Part shown: in pieces, positions 17,182 through 27,041 of the stretch
How the letters are laid out: each line of letters starts with the position of its first letter
Numbering within the stretch: the first letter of the stretch is position 1
Source of the DNA: Pyruvatibacter mobilis
GTDB taxonomy: Bacteria; Pseudomonadota; Alphaproteobacteria; CGMCC-115125
Reading direction: 5' to 3'
Length of the DNA stretch: 64,000 bases
Assembly: GCF_012848855.1 (NCBI RefSeq)
Contig: NZ_CP051630.1
Coordinates: 475,501-539,500 of the forward strand
Notes under the pieces: model-generated
Told to the model about the DNA's origin: nothing
What the model saw: the letters and a program-made list of their open reading frames with translations, nothing else
Databases searched by the model: none
Position numbers and translations under genes: made by a program

Positions 17182-19326
17182 CTAGATCTGGGCCAGGGTC
17201 TTGAGGCGTGCCTGCGGGTGCACCTCGGCCTGGCTCATGACCACGGTCTGCGGCCGGACGCGCTCAACGACCGAGCGCACATAGGGGCGGTTGCCCGGGC
17301 TTACGAGCAGCACCGGCACATCGCCCGACGCCGCGGCCTGGTCGAACGCCATGCGCAGGGCCTGGATGAAGTCCTGGAGGTCGCTCGGCGGCATGGCGAG
17401 CTGCTTGTCCTCGCCATTGCCGATGAGCGCGTTGGCGAAGGCGTCTTCCCACTGCGGTGACAGGGCAACGAGGGGCAGATAGCCCGCATAGCTCTGATGG
17501 GCGTGGCAGATCTGGCGGGCGAGGCGGGTGCGCACATGCTCGACGATCTGGGTGATGCTCTGGGTGTAGCCGACGGCCTCGCCGATGGCTTCCAGAATGG
17601 TGGGCAGGTCGCGGATGGAGACGCGCTCGGTGAGGAGCTGCTGCAGCACGCGCTGGACGGTGGTGACCGAGACGCGGTCGGGCACGAGGTCTTCGACCAG
17701 CTTCTTGTTGGCGTCGCCGATATCGTCGAGCAGCTTCTGCACCTCGCCATAGGACAGGAGCTCGGCCATGTGCGACTTGATGATCTCGGTGATGTGGGTC
17801 GTCAGCACGGTGGCCGGATCGACGACCGTCAGGCCGCGGAAGGCGGCTTCCTCGCGCTGGGTCTGGTCCACCCAGGTGGCGGGCAGGCCGAAGGTGGGTT
17901 CGGTGGTGTGTTCGCCCGGCAGGTCGACCGGGGCACCCATGGGGTCCATGACCATGAACTTGCCCGGATAAAGCTCGCCGGCACCGGCTTCGACTTCCTT
18001 CACGCGGACCACGTAGGCGGTGGATTCCAGCTGCATGTTGTCGAGGATGCGCAGGGACGGCATGACGAAGCCCATGTCCTGGGCGATCTGGCGGCGCAGG
18101 GCCTTTACCTGTTCGGTCAGGGTGTGGCCTTCGCCGTCGCCTTCCAGCAGGGGCAGGAGGCCGAAGCCAAGCTCGAGGCGCAGTTCGTCCATGGCCAGCG
18201 CCGTGGAGATCGGCTCCTCCGCAGGCGGGGCTGCGGCTTCCTCGGCGGCGGCGGCCGCTTCGATGGCTTCCTGTTCTTCGACCTTCTTCTGGGCATCCCG
18301 TGTGAGATACCAGGCGGCACCGCCGCTGAGGCCGCCGAGGAGCAGGAAGGGGATCATGGGAATGCCCGGCAGCATGGCCATGACGACCATGACACCCGAC
18401 GACATGCCGAGCGCCTGGGGGTAGCCGGAGAGCTGACCGAAGAGGGCTTCGTCGGCGGCGCCGTCAACGCCTGCCTTTGACACGAGGAGGCCCGCGGCGG
18501 TGGACACGATGAGGGCGGGAATCTGGGAGACGAGGCCGTCACCGACGGTCAGCAGGGTGTAGGTGGTGGAGGCGTCGGCGAAGGACATCTCCATCTGCGC
18601 GACACCGACGATGACACCGGCAATGACGTTGATGAAGGTGATGAGCAGGCCCGCGATGGCGTCGCCGCGGACAAACTTGGAGGCACCATCCATGGAGCCG
18701 TAAAAGGCGCTTTCGGCTTCAAGCTCGGCGCGGCGGTTGCGGGCGGTTTCCTCGTCGATGAGACCGGCGGAGAGATCGGCATCGATTGCCATCTGCTTGC
18801 CGGGCATGGCGTCGAGGGAGAAGCGGGCAGCCACTTCGGCGATGCGGCCCGAGCCCTTGGTGATGACCACGAAGTTCACGATCACCAGGATGGCGAAGAC
18901 GATGATGCCGATGACGAAGTTGCCCTGCATCACGAAATTGCCGAACGCCTCGATCACAGCACCGGCGGCATGGGTGCCCTCGTGACCGTCGGAGAGGATG
19001 AGGCGCGTGGAGGCAAGGTTGAGCGCCAGCCGCAGCATGGTGGCGATCAGCAGCACCGTGGGGAAAGACGAGAATTCGAGCGGCTTGCGGATGAACAGGG
19101 CGGTCATCATCACCAGCACCGAGAAGGTGATGGAGATGGCGAGCGCGAAGTCGAGCATCCAGGACGGCATCGGCAGGATGAGGACAACGATGATCGTCAT
19201 CACGCCAAGCGCCAGCGCCAGCTCGGAGCGCGCACCAATGGCGGCGCCGATGCTGTTGAGCGACAGGCCTGCGAAAAGGCCGCCGCCTGCGGCGGGTGCT
19301 TCGGATGTCTGGGATGCGTCGGACAT
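17182..19326 (-). CDS. flhA: flagellar export gate protein FlhA
   Basis: A 714-residue type III export gate component. The N-terminal half has about eight transmembrane helices, beginning near residue 35 with LALALGVMTIIVVLILPMP, and carries the FHIPEP-family signature region (VITKGSGRIAEVAARFSLDAMPGKQMAIDADLSAGLIDE). The large cytoplasmic ring domain that docks chaperones begins near residue 350 after an acidic, Ala-rich linker. FlhA couples proton flow to export. Length and motifs are normal. It sits between flbD and flhF on one likely transcript. Confidence 0.96.
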   Translation of the reverse strand: MSDASQTSEAPAAGGGLFAGLSLNSIGAAIGARSELALALGVMTIIVVLILPMPSWMLDFALAISITFSVLVMMTALFIRKPLEFSSFPTVLLIATMLRLALNLASTRLILSDGHEGTHAAGAVIEAFGNFVMQGNFVIGIIVFAILVIVNFVVITKGSGRIAEVAARFSLDAMPGKQMAIDADLSAGLIDEETARNRRAELEAESAFYGSMDGASKFVRGDAIAGLLITFINVIAGVIVGVAQMEMSFADASTTYTLLTVGDGLVSQIPALIVSTAAGLLVSKAGVDGAADEALFGQLSGYPQALGMSSGVMVVMAMLPGIPMIPFLLLGGLSGGAAWYLTRDAQKKVEEQEAIEAAAAAEEAAAPPAEEPISTALAMDELRLELGFGLLPLLEGDGEGHTLTEQVKALRRQIAQDMGFVMPSLRILDNMQLESTAYVVRVKEVEAGAGELYPGKFMVMDPMGAPVDLPGEHTTEPTFGLPATWVDQTQREEAAFRGLTVVDPATVLTTHITEIIKSHMAELLSYGEVQKLLDDIGDANKKLVEDLVPDRVSVTTVQRVLQQLLTERVSIRDLPTILEAIGEAVGYTQSITQIVEHVRTRLARQICHAHQSYAGYLPLVALSPQWEDAFANALIGNGEDKQLAMPPSDLQDFIQALRMAFDQAAASGDVPVLLVSPGNRPYVRSVVERVRPQTVVMSQAEVHPQARLKTLAQI

Positions 19327-19367
19327 GGGCCGCGGGCGCTCCGGTTAGCGGGTCAGCAAGGGCTGGG

Positions 19368-20741
<1,374 letters not shown>

Positions 20742-20753
20742 CGGTGTTTCTCC

Positions 20754-21527
20754 TTAACGCGAATACTGGACGCGCTCGGCTTCGGGCAGCAGCGCGTTGA
20801 GAGTGTGTTCGACCTGGCGGGGGTGATCCTTGCGGCCGATGGCGGCAGCCCCGGCGGCGTAGATGGCGAGCAGGTCGCGTTCATCGCTCGAGACGCGCTC
20901 GAGCTTGGCGGCGAGGGGGGCGAGCACCACGGTGCCCAGGACCGCGCCGTAGAATGTGGTGAGCAGGGCCACGGCCATGGCCGGGCCGATGGCCGACGGA
21001 TCGTTAAGCTGGCCGAGCATCTGGACGAGACCCACAAGGGTGCCGATGAGGCCCATGGCCGGCGCGATGTCCGCGGCACGGCGCAGGATCTCTGCACTGT
21101 CGAGACGGCGCTGGACGGTGGCGCGGCGCTCATCCTCCAGCATGCGCTCGACTTCGGTGACGGTGATGCCATCCACCAGCATGCCCAGGGCGCGCTTGAG
21201 GAAGGGGTCGCGGCGGAGCTGCGGCAGCACGCGCTCGACGGCGAGGAGACCGTCCTTGCGGGAGCGTTCGGCAATCTTGAGCATCCGGTCGGCGGCGGCG
21301 CGGCGGTCCGCGCGGGCGGTGTTGAGGGCGGAGCCTGTTTCGCGCATCGCCATGATCACTTCCGCGGGGGAAAACGAGATCATGGTCACAGCCAAGGTGC
21401 CGCCAAGCACGATCAGCGCCGCGCGGGCGTCGAGGAACGCACCGGCATTGCCCTCAAGGGTGAGGGCCGCGGCCAGCAGACCGAAGCTGGCGAGAAGGGC
21501 TGCGAATGTGGTGAGCGAAGCGCGCAT
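20754..21527 (-). CDS. MotA/TolQ/ExbB-type proton channel protein, flagellar stator-like
   Basis: A 257-residue MotA-family protein with four hydrophobic segments: two near the N terminus (8-24 and 36-56) and two following IAPAMGLIGTLVGLVQML (about 170-215). The long cytoplasmic loop between helices 2 and 3 contains the charged region (RRDPFLKRALGMLVDG) used for rotor contact. It lies 12 bp upstream of flbD and 24 bp downstream of fliN. It probably forms a stator ring with a MotB-like partner, but no motB gene is present in the window. It could also be a PomA-like accessory stator. Confidence 0.85.
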   Translation of the reverse strand: MRASLTTFAALLASFGLLAAALTLEGNAGAFLDARAALIVLGGTLAVTMISFSPAEVIMAMRETGSALNTARADRRAAADRMLKIAERSRKDGLLAVERVLPQLRRDPFLKRALGMLVDGITVTEVERMLEDERRATVQRRLDSAEILRRAADIAPAMGLIGTLVGLVQMLGQLNDPSAIGPAMAVALLTTFYGAVLGTVVLAPLAAKLERVSSDERDLLAIYAAGAAAIGRKDHPRQVEHTLNALLPEAERVQYSR

Positions 21528-21551
21528 GTGGATGTGTTTCCGGTCCGGGCC

Positions 21552-21956
21552 CTAGGCCGCGTTTCCGCCCTTGATGATTTCGGTCATGGTCACGCCCAGG
21601 CGCTCATCGACAACCACCACTTCGCCGCGGGCAACGAGACGGTTGTTGACGTAGATGTCGATGGCCTCACCGACCTTGCGGTCGAGTTCCACGACAGCGC
21701 CACGGCCGAGCTTGAGAAGCTGGCTGACTTCCATATGCGTCTTGCCAAGCACGGCAGAGACGTTCACAGGCACATCGAACACAGCTTCCAGGTCCGACGC
21801 ATAGCGCTGCTGGGTGCCGTCTTCGCTTCCTTCCCCGTCCATGGCCGCATCGTCGGCGGGTACGGGTAGTTCGGCGTCTGAGGGCGTGAAGGGCTGGGCC
21901 TCGGTCTCGCCGCCAGCGGCAAGCTCGTCCAGCTCCATATCAGTCTCGTCACTCAT
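21552..21956 (-). CDS. fliN: flagellar switch protein FliN
   Basis: A 134-residue protein. An acidic, disordered N-terminal half of about 55 residues precedes the SpoA/FliN domain: VFDVPVNVSAVLGKTHMEVS, LLKLGRGAVVELDRKVGEAI, DIYVNNRLVARGEVVVVDE and a C-terminal VTEI-like end. FliN forms the lower C-ring and binds CheY-P and FliH. fliM, its usual partner, is not in the window. Position between fliH and the stator-like gene matches the Caulobacter fliF operon order. Confidence 0.95.
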   Translation of the reverse strand: MSDETDMELDELAAGGETEAQPFTPSDAELPVPADDAAMDGEGSEDGTQQRYASDLEAVFDVPVNVSAVLGKTHMEVSQLLKLGRGAVVELDRKVGEAIDIYVNNRLVARGEVVVVDERLGVTMTEIIKGGNAA

Positions 21957-22016
21957 TCACTTTCTCCTCGGGTCCGTCCCGTGCGGCGGCTGATGCCGTC
22001 CGCGCAGGCAGGGGTG

Positions 22017-22709
22017 TTACTGTTTGCCCAACAGGGCGAAGAAATCCGTCTGGCCGTTGTCGTCTGTTCCCGGTGCGCTCAGATAGGTGCGCACGATGGT
22101 TTCGATCTCGCTGTCCAGGGCCGGCGTGTCGCGCGTGATGTGGCCCTTGCTCCATTCGATGCGGACGTCGCCCAGGGCGATCTCCTCATCCACGCGCACG
22201 ATGAGGCGGCCTTCAAAGCCGTGCTCGGACGCGATTTCGTTGATGCGCGGCTCAAGCAGGTCGAGCTGATCCGGCGTCACGTGGACGACGACGCGGGGCT
22301 CGTCGCGCAGCAGCGCAAAGGCGTGGACCAGCACGTTTTCAATTTCGGCAGCGGGTGCCGTGTCTATGAGCGCAGGCACCAGCTTGCGGGCGATGGTGAG
22401 GGCGATGTCGGCTGCTTCCTCACGCAGATGGGCGCGCTCGCTGCGCAGGTTCTCAAGCAGCTTGCCGAGTTGGTCGGCCACAAGGTTGGCGCCTGCGGCG
22501 ATCTGCCGGGACAGTTCGAGCTCCTCGTCAGCGCGGGCAGCCTCGCTGCCGGCGGCATAGGCTTCGGCACGGACCTGCTCGACCTGCTCTTCGGAGAAGG
22601 TTTTCTTCTCTTCCTGCTTCTTCGGCTTTTCATCCGGGCCTGCGGCAAGGTCGCGATCAAAGCTGAATCGCGTGGCTTCCTGCAGTTTGATGATGGCGGG
22701 ATTGCTCAT
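22017..22709 (-). CDS. fliH: FliH/FlbE-like flagellar export ATPase regulator
   Basis: A 230-residue protein with a charged Lys/Glu N-terminal coiled-coil region (about 25-100) and a C-terminal domain containing DIALTIARKLVPALIDTAPA and VHVTPDQLDLLEPRINEIA, followed by LGDVRIEWSKGHITRD, typical of FliH/YscL C-terminal domains. FliH holds FliI in check and tethers it to FliN at the C-ring. It lies between fliG and fliN, the place occupied by flbE in Caulobacter. Sequence identity in this family is weak, so the name relies partly on position. Confidence 0.85.
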   Translation of the reverse strand: MSNPAIIKLQEATRFSFDRDLAAGPDEKPKKQEEKKTFSEEQVEQVRAEAYAAGSEAARADEELELSRQIAAGANLVADQLGKLLENLRSERAHLREEAADIALTIARKLVPALIDTAPAAEIENVLVHAFALLRDEPRVVVHVTPDQLDLLEPRINEIASEHGFEGRLIVRVDEEIALGDVRIEWSKGHITRDTPALDSEIETIVRTYLSAPGTDDNGQTDFFALLGKQ

Positions 22710-22748
22710 GGCTTCCGGTCCGCTGTGTCTTTCTCATCCGTGTCCGGA

Positions 22749-23771
22749 TCAGTAGATCAGCTCGTCCTCCGATCCGCCTTCCGCCAGCATGATCTCGCCC
22801 TTGTTGGCGAGGTCCTTGGCGATGTTGACCATCATCATCTGGGCTTCGTCGACGTCCTTGAGGCGGACGGGGCCCATCATCTCCATGTCTTCACGCAGCA
22901 TCTTGGCGGCGCGCTCGGTCATGTTGGACAGGAACAGGTCGCGCAGGGTGTCGGAGGCGCCCTTGAGGCCGAGGGCCAGCTTGTCCTTCTCGACAGCGCG
23001 CAGGAGCGTTTGAACGGAACCCGGGTCTAGCTTGGCAAGATCCTCGAAGGTGAACATGAGGGCCTTGATGCGCTCGGCGGCGTCGCGGTTGCGCTCTTCC
23101 AGCGCGGTCATGAAGCGGTTTTCGGTCTGGCGGTCGAAATTGTTGAAGATCTCGGCCATCGACTCATGGCTGTCGCGGCGGTTGGTGCGGGCCAGGTTCG
23201 ACATGAATTCCTGGCGCAGGGTGTGTTCGACCTTGTCGAGAATGTCCTTCTGCACGCTTTCCATGCGCAACATGCGGTTGACGACTTCCATGGAGAAGTC
23301 CTCGGGCAGGGCGCCGAGCACGTTGGCAGCGTGGTCGGCGCGGATCTTCGACAGCACAACGGCCACCGTCTGCGGGTATTCGTTCTTAAGGTAGTTGGCG
23401 AGCACCACCTCGTTCACATTGCCGAGCTTGTCCCACATGGTGCGGCCCGCGGGGCCGCGGATTTCTTCCATCACCATGTTCACGCGATCTTCCGGCAGGA
23501 AGCGGGTGAGCAGGCGCTCGGTTGAATCATAGGTGCCTACAAGGGCGCCGGTGGACGACATCTTGGAGACGAATTCAAGGATCAGCTGCTCGACGAGGTC
23601 AGCCTCAACCGTGCCCAGGGTCGACATGGACATGGAGAGTTCACGAATTTCGTCATCGTCGAACATTTCCCACAGCTGGGCGCCGTGCTCTTCGCCGAGG
23701 GCGAGCAGCATGACCGCGGCCTTGTCGGGCCCGCTCAGCTTGGTCAGATCAGCTTTGTTCTTCGTAGCCAT
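22749..23771 (-). CDS. fliG: flagellar rotor/switch protein FliG
   Basis: A 340-residue C-ring protein that transmits stator torque. The N domain begins with [20 protein letters not shown]. The middle domain carries EHPQT-like sequence [21 protein letters not shown]. The C-terminal torque domain contains [22 protein letters not shown] and the charged segment [29 protein letters not shown]. It is 18 bp after fliF's stop in the direction of transcription, and length is standard. Confidence 0.97.
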   Translation of the reverse strand: MATKNKADLTKLSGPDKAAVMLLALGEEHGAQLWEMFDDDEIRELSMSMSTLGTVEADLVEQLILEFVSKMSSTGALVGTYDSTERLLTRFLPEDRVNMVMEEIRGPAGRTMWDKLGNVNEVVLANYLKNEYPQTVAVVLSKIRADHAANVLGALPEDFSMEVVNRMLRMESVQKDILDKVEHTLRQEFMSNLARTNRRDSHESMAEIFNNFDRQTENRFMTALEERNRDAAERIKALMFTFEDLAKLDPGSVQTLLRAVEKDKLALGLKGASDTLRDLFLSNMTERAAKMLREDMEMMGPVRLKDVDEAQMMMVNIAKDLANKGEIMLAEGGSEDELIY

Positions 23772-23789
23772 TATCTGTTTCCGTCAGTC

Positions 23790-25529
23790 TCAGGCGGTTT
23801 CGTGGAGCCAGCCGCGCAGGATCGAAAGCGACTCTTCCGGGTGGTTCTGGACGAGCTCACCGATCTTGCGGATGGAGCTTTCGCGCACCTGGCCTTCGAT
23901 CTGGGCGATGTCGATCATGGCGCTGGTCTCGTCTTCGAGGGCGAGGGCGGCCTGCTGCTCGGGTGTCGGGTTGGCGAGCGCGATGGGCTCGCCGTCGGGG
24001 CCGCGGATGACTTCCTGACCGTCGGCGACCGCCTGTTCGAGAATGGCCTTCATGTCGGGGCTGGGCAGCTGCGGTGTGCCGGCGGGCGCGCCGCCTGCGA
24101 TGGCTGCGGGGCCTGCTTCCTGCACGCCGGGGGTCGTCAGCCGCGCGATCAGCGGGCGGGCCACCAGGAAGATGGCAAGGATGGTGACGATCAGCAGGGC
24201 GCCGAGTTCAGCCAGCCGCATGGGATCAAGGTTCGCCATCAGGCCGTCAACGAAGCCCTGCTCGGCGTCATCGGCGCTCAGGGGATCAATGGCGTTGGCG
24301 TTAAGCTGAAGGTTGACCACTTCGACCTTGTCGCCGCGGGTCTCGTCGAAGCCGATTGCCGAGCGCACGAGGCGGCCGATCAGTTCGAGTTCTTCCTGGG
24401 TGCGGGCGGTGTAGGTCTGGGTGCCGTCTTCAGCGGTTTCATAAAGGCCGTCCACCAGCACAGCGACGGAGAGGCGCTTGATGCGGCCTGCTTCTACGAC
24501 CTCGGTGGTGGTGGTACGGGAGATTTCGTAATTGACCGTTTCCTCGACGCGGGCGGCGCTTTCGGAATTGGTGGCGTTGTTCTCGCCGCCGCCCTGGCCG
24601 ATGGCGTCGGGCAGGTTGTTGCCGACGGTGACGCCTGCCTCGGGGTCGCGCTCGGTGGCGGAGGAGGATTCTTCAACGGTCTGCGTTGACCGAACCACCT
24701 GGCCTTCGGGGTCGAAGGTCTCGGAATTGCGGGTGATGCGGTTGAAGTCCATCTCCGCGGCGACCTGGATGCGGGCGCGGTTGGAACCGACGACGCTGGT
24801 GACGATGTCAGCGACCTGGCGGCGCAGGCGGTTTTCATATTCGCGCTGGCGCTCGTCGAGGGAGGCGGAGCCGCCGGCATCGCCCTCGATGCCGCCTGCG
24901 ATCATCACGCCGGTCTCGTCGATGATGGAGACGTTGGAGGGGATCAGCCCCTCGACGGCAGAGGCGACAAGGAACTGGATGCCCTTGGCCTGGCTGCGGG
25001 CGAGGCCGCCGCGCGACTTGATGACGATGGAGGCGGTGGGGTCCTGGCGTTCGCGGGTGAACAGCTCGCGCTCGGGCATGACCAGATGCACACGGGCCGC
25101 CTGCACGCTGTCGAGCGCGCGGATGGTGCGGGCCAGCTCGCCCTCAAGCGCGCGCAGGTGATTCATGTTCTGCACGAAGCTGGTGGTGCCCAGCGCGCTG
25201 GTGTTGTCGAAGATCTCGTAGCCGACGGAGCCGCCGGACGGCAGGCCCGCCTGGGCCATGGACATGCGCAGGCGCAGGGCTTCGTCCTTGGGCACCAAGA
25301 TGGTGGTGCCGTCGCCCTTGAGCTCATAGGGGATGTTCAGGCCGTCGAGCTTGGCAATGATCTCGGCGCTGTCGCTCACCGACAGGTCGCTGTAGAGCAG
25401 CGACATTGTGGGCGAGGAGACGCGCATCATGATGACGGCAAAAAAGGCAATGAGCGCGATGGTAACACTGCCCAAAGCCAAAAGCCGCATGGGGCCAAGC
25501 CCCCTTAAAAAACCCAAAGTGCCGTCCAC
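23790..25529 (-). CDS. fliF: flagellar MS-ring protein FliF
   Basis: A 579-residue protein if translation begins at the GTG at 25529; this gives a short cytoplasmic N-terminal segment and then transmembrane helix 1 (RLLALGSVTIALIAFFAVIMM). The frame is open up to 25634 but the extra 35 residues look unlike FliF. The periplasmic ring domains include SLLYSDLSVSDSAEIIAKLD, VHLVMPERELFTRERQDPTA and ASVIIKSRGG-type sequence. Transmembrane helix 2 lies near residue 435 (LGALLIVTILAIFLVARPL) and the FliG-binding tail is at the C terminus. It heads the long flagellar operon and has a candidate CtrA box upstream. Confidence 0.95.
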   Translation of the reverse strand: MDGTLGFLRGLGPMRLLALGSVTIALIAFFAVIMMRVSSPTMSLLYSDLSVSDSAEIIAKLDGLNIPYELKGDGTTILVPKDEALRLRMSMAQAGLPSGGSVGYEIFDNTSALGTTSFVQNMNHLRALEGELARTIRALDSVQAARVHLVMPERELFTRERQDPTASIVIKSRGGLARSQAKGIQFLVASAVEGLIPSNVSIIDETGVMIAGGIEGDAGGSASLDERQREYENRLRRQVADIVTSVVGSNRARIQVAAEMDFNRITRNSETFDPEGQVVRSTQTVEESSSATERDPEAGVTVGNNLPDAIGQGGGENNATNSESAARVEETVNYEISRTTTTEVVEAGRIKRLSVAVLVDGLYETAEDGTQTYTARTQEELELIGRLVRSAIGFDETRGDKVEVVNLQLNANAIDPLSADDAEQGFVDGLMANLDPMRLAELGALLIVTILAIFLVARPLIARLTTPGVQEAGPAAIAGGAPAGTPQLPSPDMKAILEQAVADGQEVIRGPDGEPIALANPTPEQQAALALEDETSAMIDIAQIEGQVRESSIRKIGELVQNHPEESLSILRGWLHETA

Positions 25530-25698
25530 GGCGCACCCCCGGTAACCTGTTCGGGATTGCGCGACAATTCCGGCTCGTCCTGGGCCATGCGGATTATCGC
25601 GCCGGATAGTGAAACCGGGCGCGGCATCCGCCATGTCCTTGGCGGTGTTCGTCCGTGTCCGGTGTAATCCAGCTAGGCAAGATTTACCGCGTGACCGC

Positions 25699-25713
25699 TA
25701 AACAAGCTCTTAA
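25699..25713 (-). promoter_or_regulatory. candidate CtrA box upstream of fliF
   Basis: Read on the minus strand this is TTAA-N7-TTTA, one mismatch from TTAA-N7-TTAA, 170 bp upstream of the fliF start and downstream of the sciP terminator. fliF is a classical direct CtrA target in Caulobacter. A neighbouring inverted pair (CCGGCAAAAATTGCCGG, 25734-25750) may add an mRNA hairpin. Confidence 0.45.
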
Positions 25714-25782
25714 CGCAATCATCAACCCCGGCAAAAATTGCCGGGTTGCCGAGATTTTTCGGCCGGGGCGGAGCGACGGGCA

Positions 25783-25822
25783 CAAAAGAAAGCGCCGGAG
25801 AGTGGTGTCACTCCCCGGCGCT
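25783..25822 (-). terminator. strong Rho-independent terminator after sciP
   Basis: In the minus direction AGCGCCGG, an A/C mismatch, GAGTG, a four-base loop and the complementary arm form a 13-pair stem followed by TTTCTTTT. It lies about 100 bp after the sciP stop and separates sciP from fliF, so sciP is probably monocistronic. Confidence 0.85.
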
Positions 25823-25919
25823 CCGGCGCACAAGTACGCAAGCATCTAAGCTATCTTGGGGCCGATCCGAAAATCAGATCAGGATGTTGTGGCCCTGGGT
25901 GATCAATGCACCCGAAAAT

Positions 25920-26201
25920 CTACTGGTGGTCGCGGTACTGCTGAACGCGCGTGGCGCGCAGGCCGGGCAGGCCGTGACGCTCGATGGAGCGCTGCCAGCT
26001 CAGAAATTCCTCAACGGTCAGCGTGTAGCGCTGGCAGGCTTCTTCCAGCGAGAGCAGGCCGCCGCGCACGGCCGCCACCACTTCTGCCTTGCGCCGGATG
26101 ACCCAGCGCTTGGTTTCAGGCGGCGGCAGGTCCGCGATCGTGAGCGGGCTTCCGTCCGGCCCGATCACGTAGCTGACCCGCGATTGATACTGAATGCTCA
26201 T
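25920..26201 (-). CDS. sciP: SciP (DUF1153) CtrA antagonist
   Basis: A 93-residue helix-turn-helix protein. The start at 26201 (MSIQYQSRVSYVIGPDGSPL) is preferred to a longer frame from 26267 because the conserved family start is here. The family hallmark LPPPETKRWVIRRKAEVVAAV and the following GGLLSLEEACQRYTLTVEEF are fully conserved. In Caulobacter SciP is made in G1, binds DNA and CtrA and stops CtrA from recruiting RNA polymerase. Here it lies between flgD and fliF, all on the minus strand. Confidence 0.95.
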   Translation of the reverse strand: MSIQYQSRVSYVIGPDGSPLTIADLPPPETKRWVIRRKAEVVAAVRGGLLSLEEACQRYTLTVEEFLSWQRSIERHGLPGLRATRVQQYRDHQ

Positions 26202-26345
26202 GTCAAGCAGTTCCCGAATTCCAATCGAACGCTTTCTGCGTGTTCGCGGAGAGTAGGCCGGGGCCATTTAAGGAAGGGCTAAACGCCGTGGTGAATGTGG
26301 ACTTAAACTGCACGGGTCTATCTGTCCCTTAATGGGCCACCTTGC

Positions 26346-27032
26346 TTACGAGCCTGTGGTTGCCGCGGGCTTGTCGCGGACGGTGACGACATCACTGAGC
26401 AGCACGCCGGAGCCGTTGACGGTGAGGACCGGGCTGTCGCTGTCGAATTCGACGGCGGTGACGGTGCCGGTCTGGCGCATCTTCACATCGAGTTCGTTCT
26501 CGTTGGCGTCGATGGCGATGACACGGAGGCTGTAGGTGCCATCGGCCAGCTGGCGGCCATTGGCGTCCTTGCCGTCCCAGGCAAAGCTGTTGGTGCCGCT
26601 CTGGGTGCCCTTCTCCTCGGTGTGGACGAGGCGTCCGGCGCTGTCGGTGACAAAGAGCTGCACCTTGTCGGCGGTGCCGTCGATCTCGTAGCCCCAGTTG
26701 ACGTTGCCTTCGGTCAGCACCGCGTTGGGGCTCTCGGCCACCACTTCCTTGCCGATATAGCCGACCGCGTCGGTGGCGAAATTGGCGAAGGTGAGGTTCA
26801 GCAGCTGCTCGAGATTGCGGTTGGTGGCAATCGTCTGTTCCACATTCGAGAACTGGACGAGCTGGTTGGTGAACTCCTGGCTCTTCAGGGGCTCAAGCGG
26901 GTCCTGGTTCTGAAGCTGAGTGGTGAGCAGCGTCAGGAAGGTGTCGAAGTTCTGGTTGAGGGTCGCGGAGGCGTTGGAAGACGCCGCGGTCTGGTCGGCC
27001 GGCGACGACACACCTGAAATGGCTGTGGGCAT
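26346..27032 (-). CDS. flgD: flagellar hook capping protein FlgD
   Basis: A 228-residue scaffold needed for hook polymerisation. The N-terminal signature NQNFDTFLTLLTTQLQNQDP and EFTNQLVQFSNVEQTI is fully conserved. Next come a FlgD Ig-like part with the FAWDGKDANGRQLADGTYSLRV repeat-like segment and a Tudor-like C-terminal region. It follows fliK after 9 bp and is the second gene of a fliK-flgD transcript. The hook gene flgE is not in the window. Confidence 0.95.
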   Translation of the reverse strand: MPTAISGVSSPADQTAASSNASATLNQNFDTFLTLLTTQLQNQDPLEPLKSQEFTNQLVQFSNVEQTIATNRNLEQLLNLTFANFATDAVGYIGKEVVAESPNAVLTEGNVNWGYEIDGTADKVQLFVTDSAGRLVHTEEKGTQSGTNSFAWDGKDANGRQLADGTYSLRVIAIDANENELDVKMRQTGTVTAVEFDSDSPVLTVNGSGVLLSDVVTVRDKPAATTGS

Positions 27033-27041
27033 GACTAGCTC

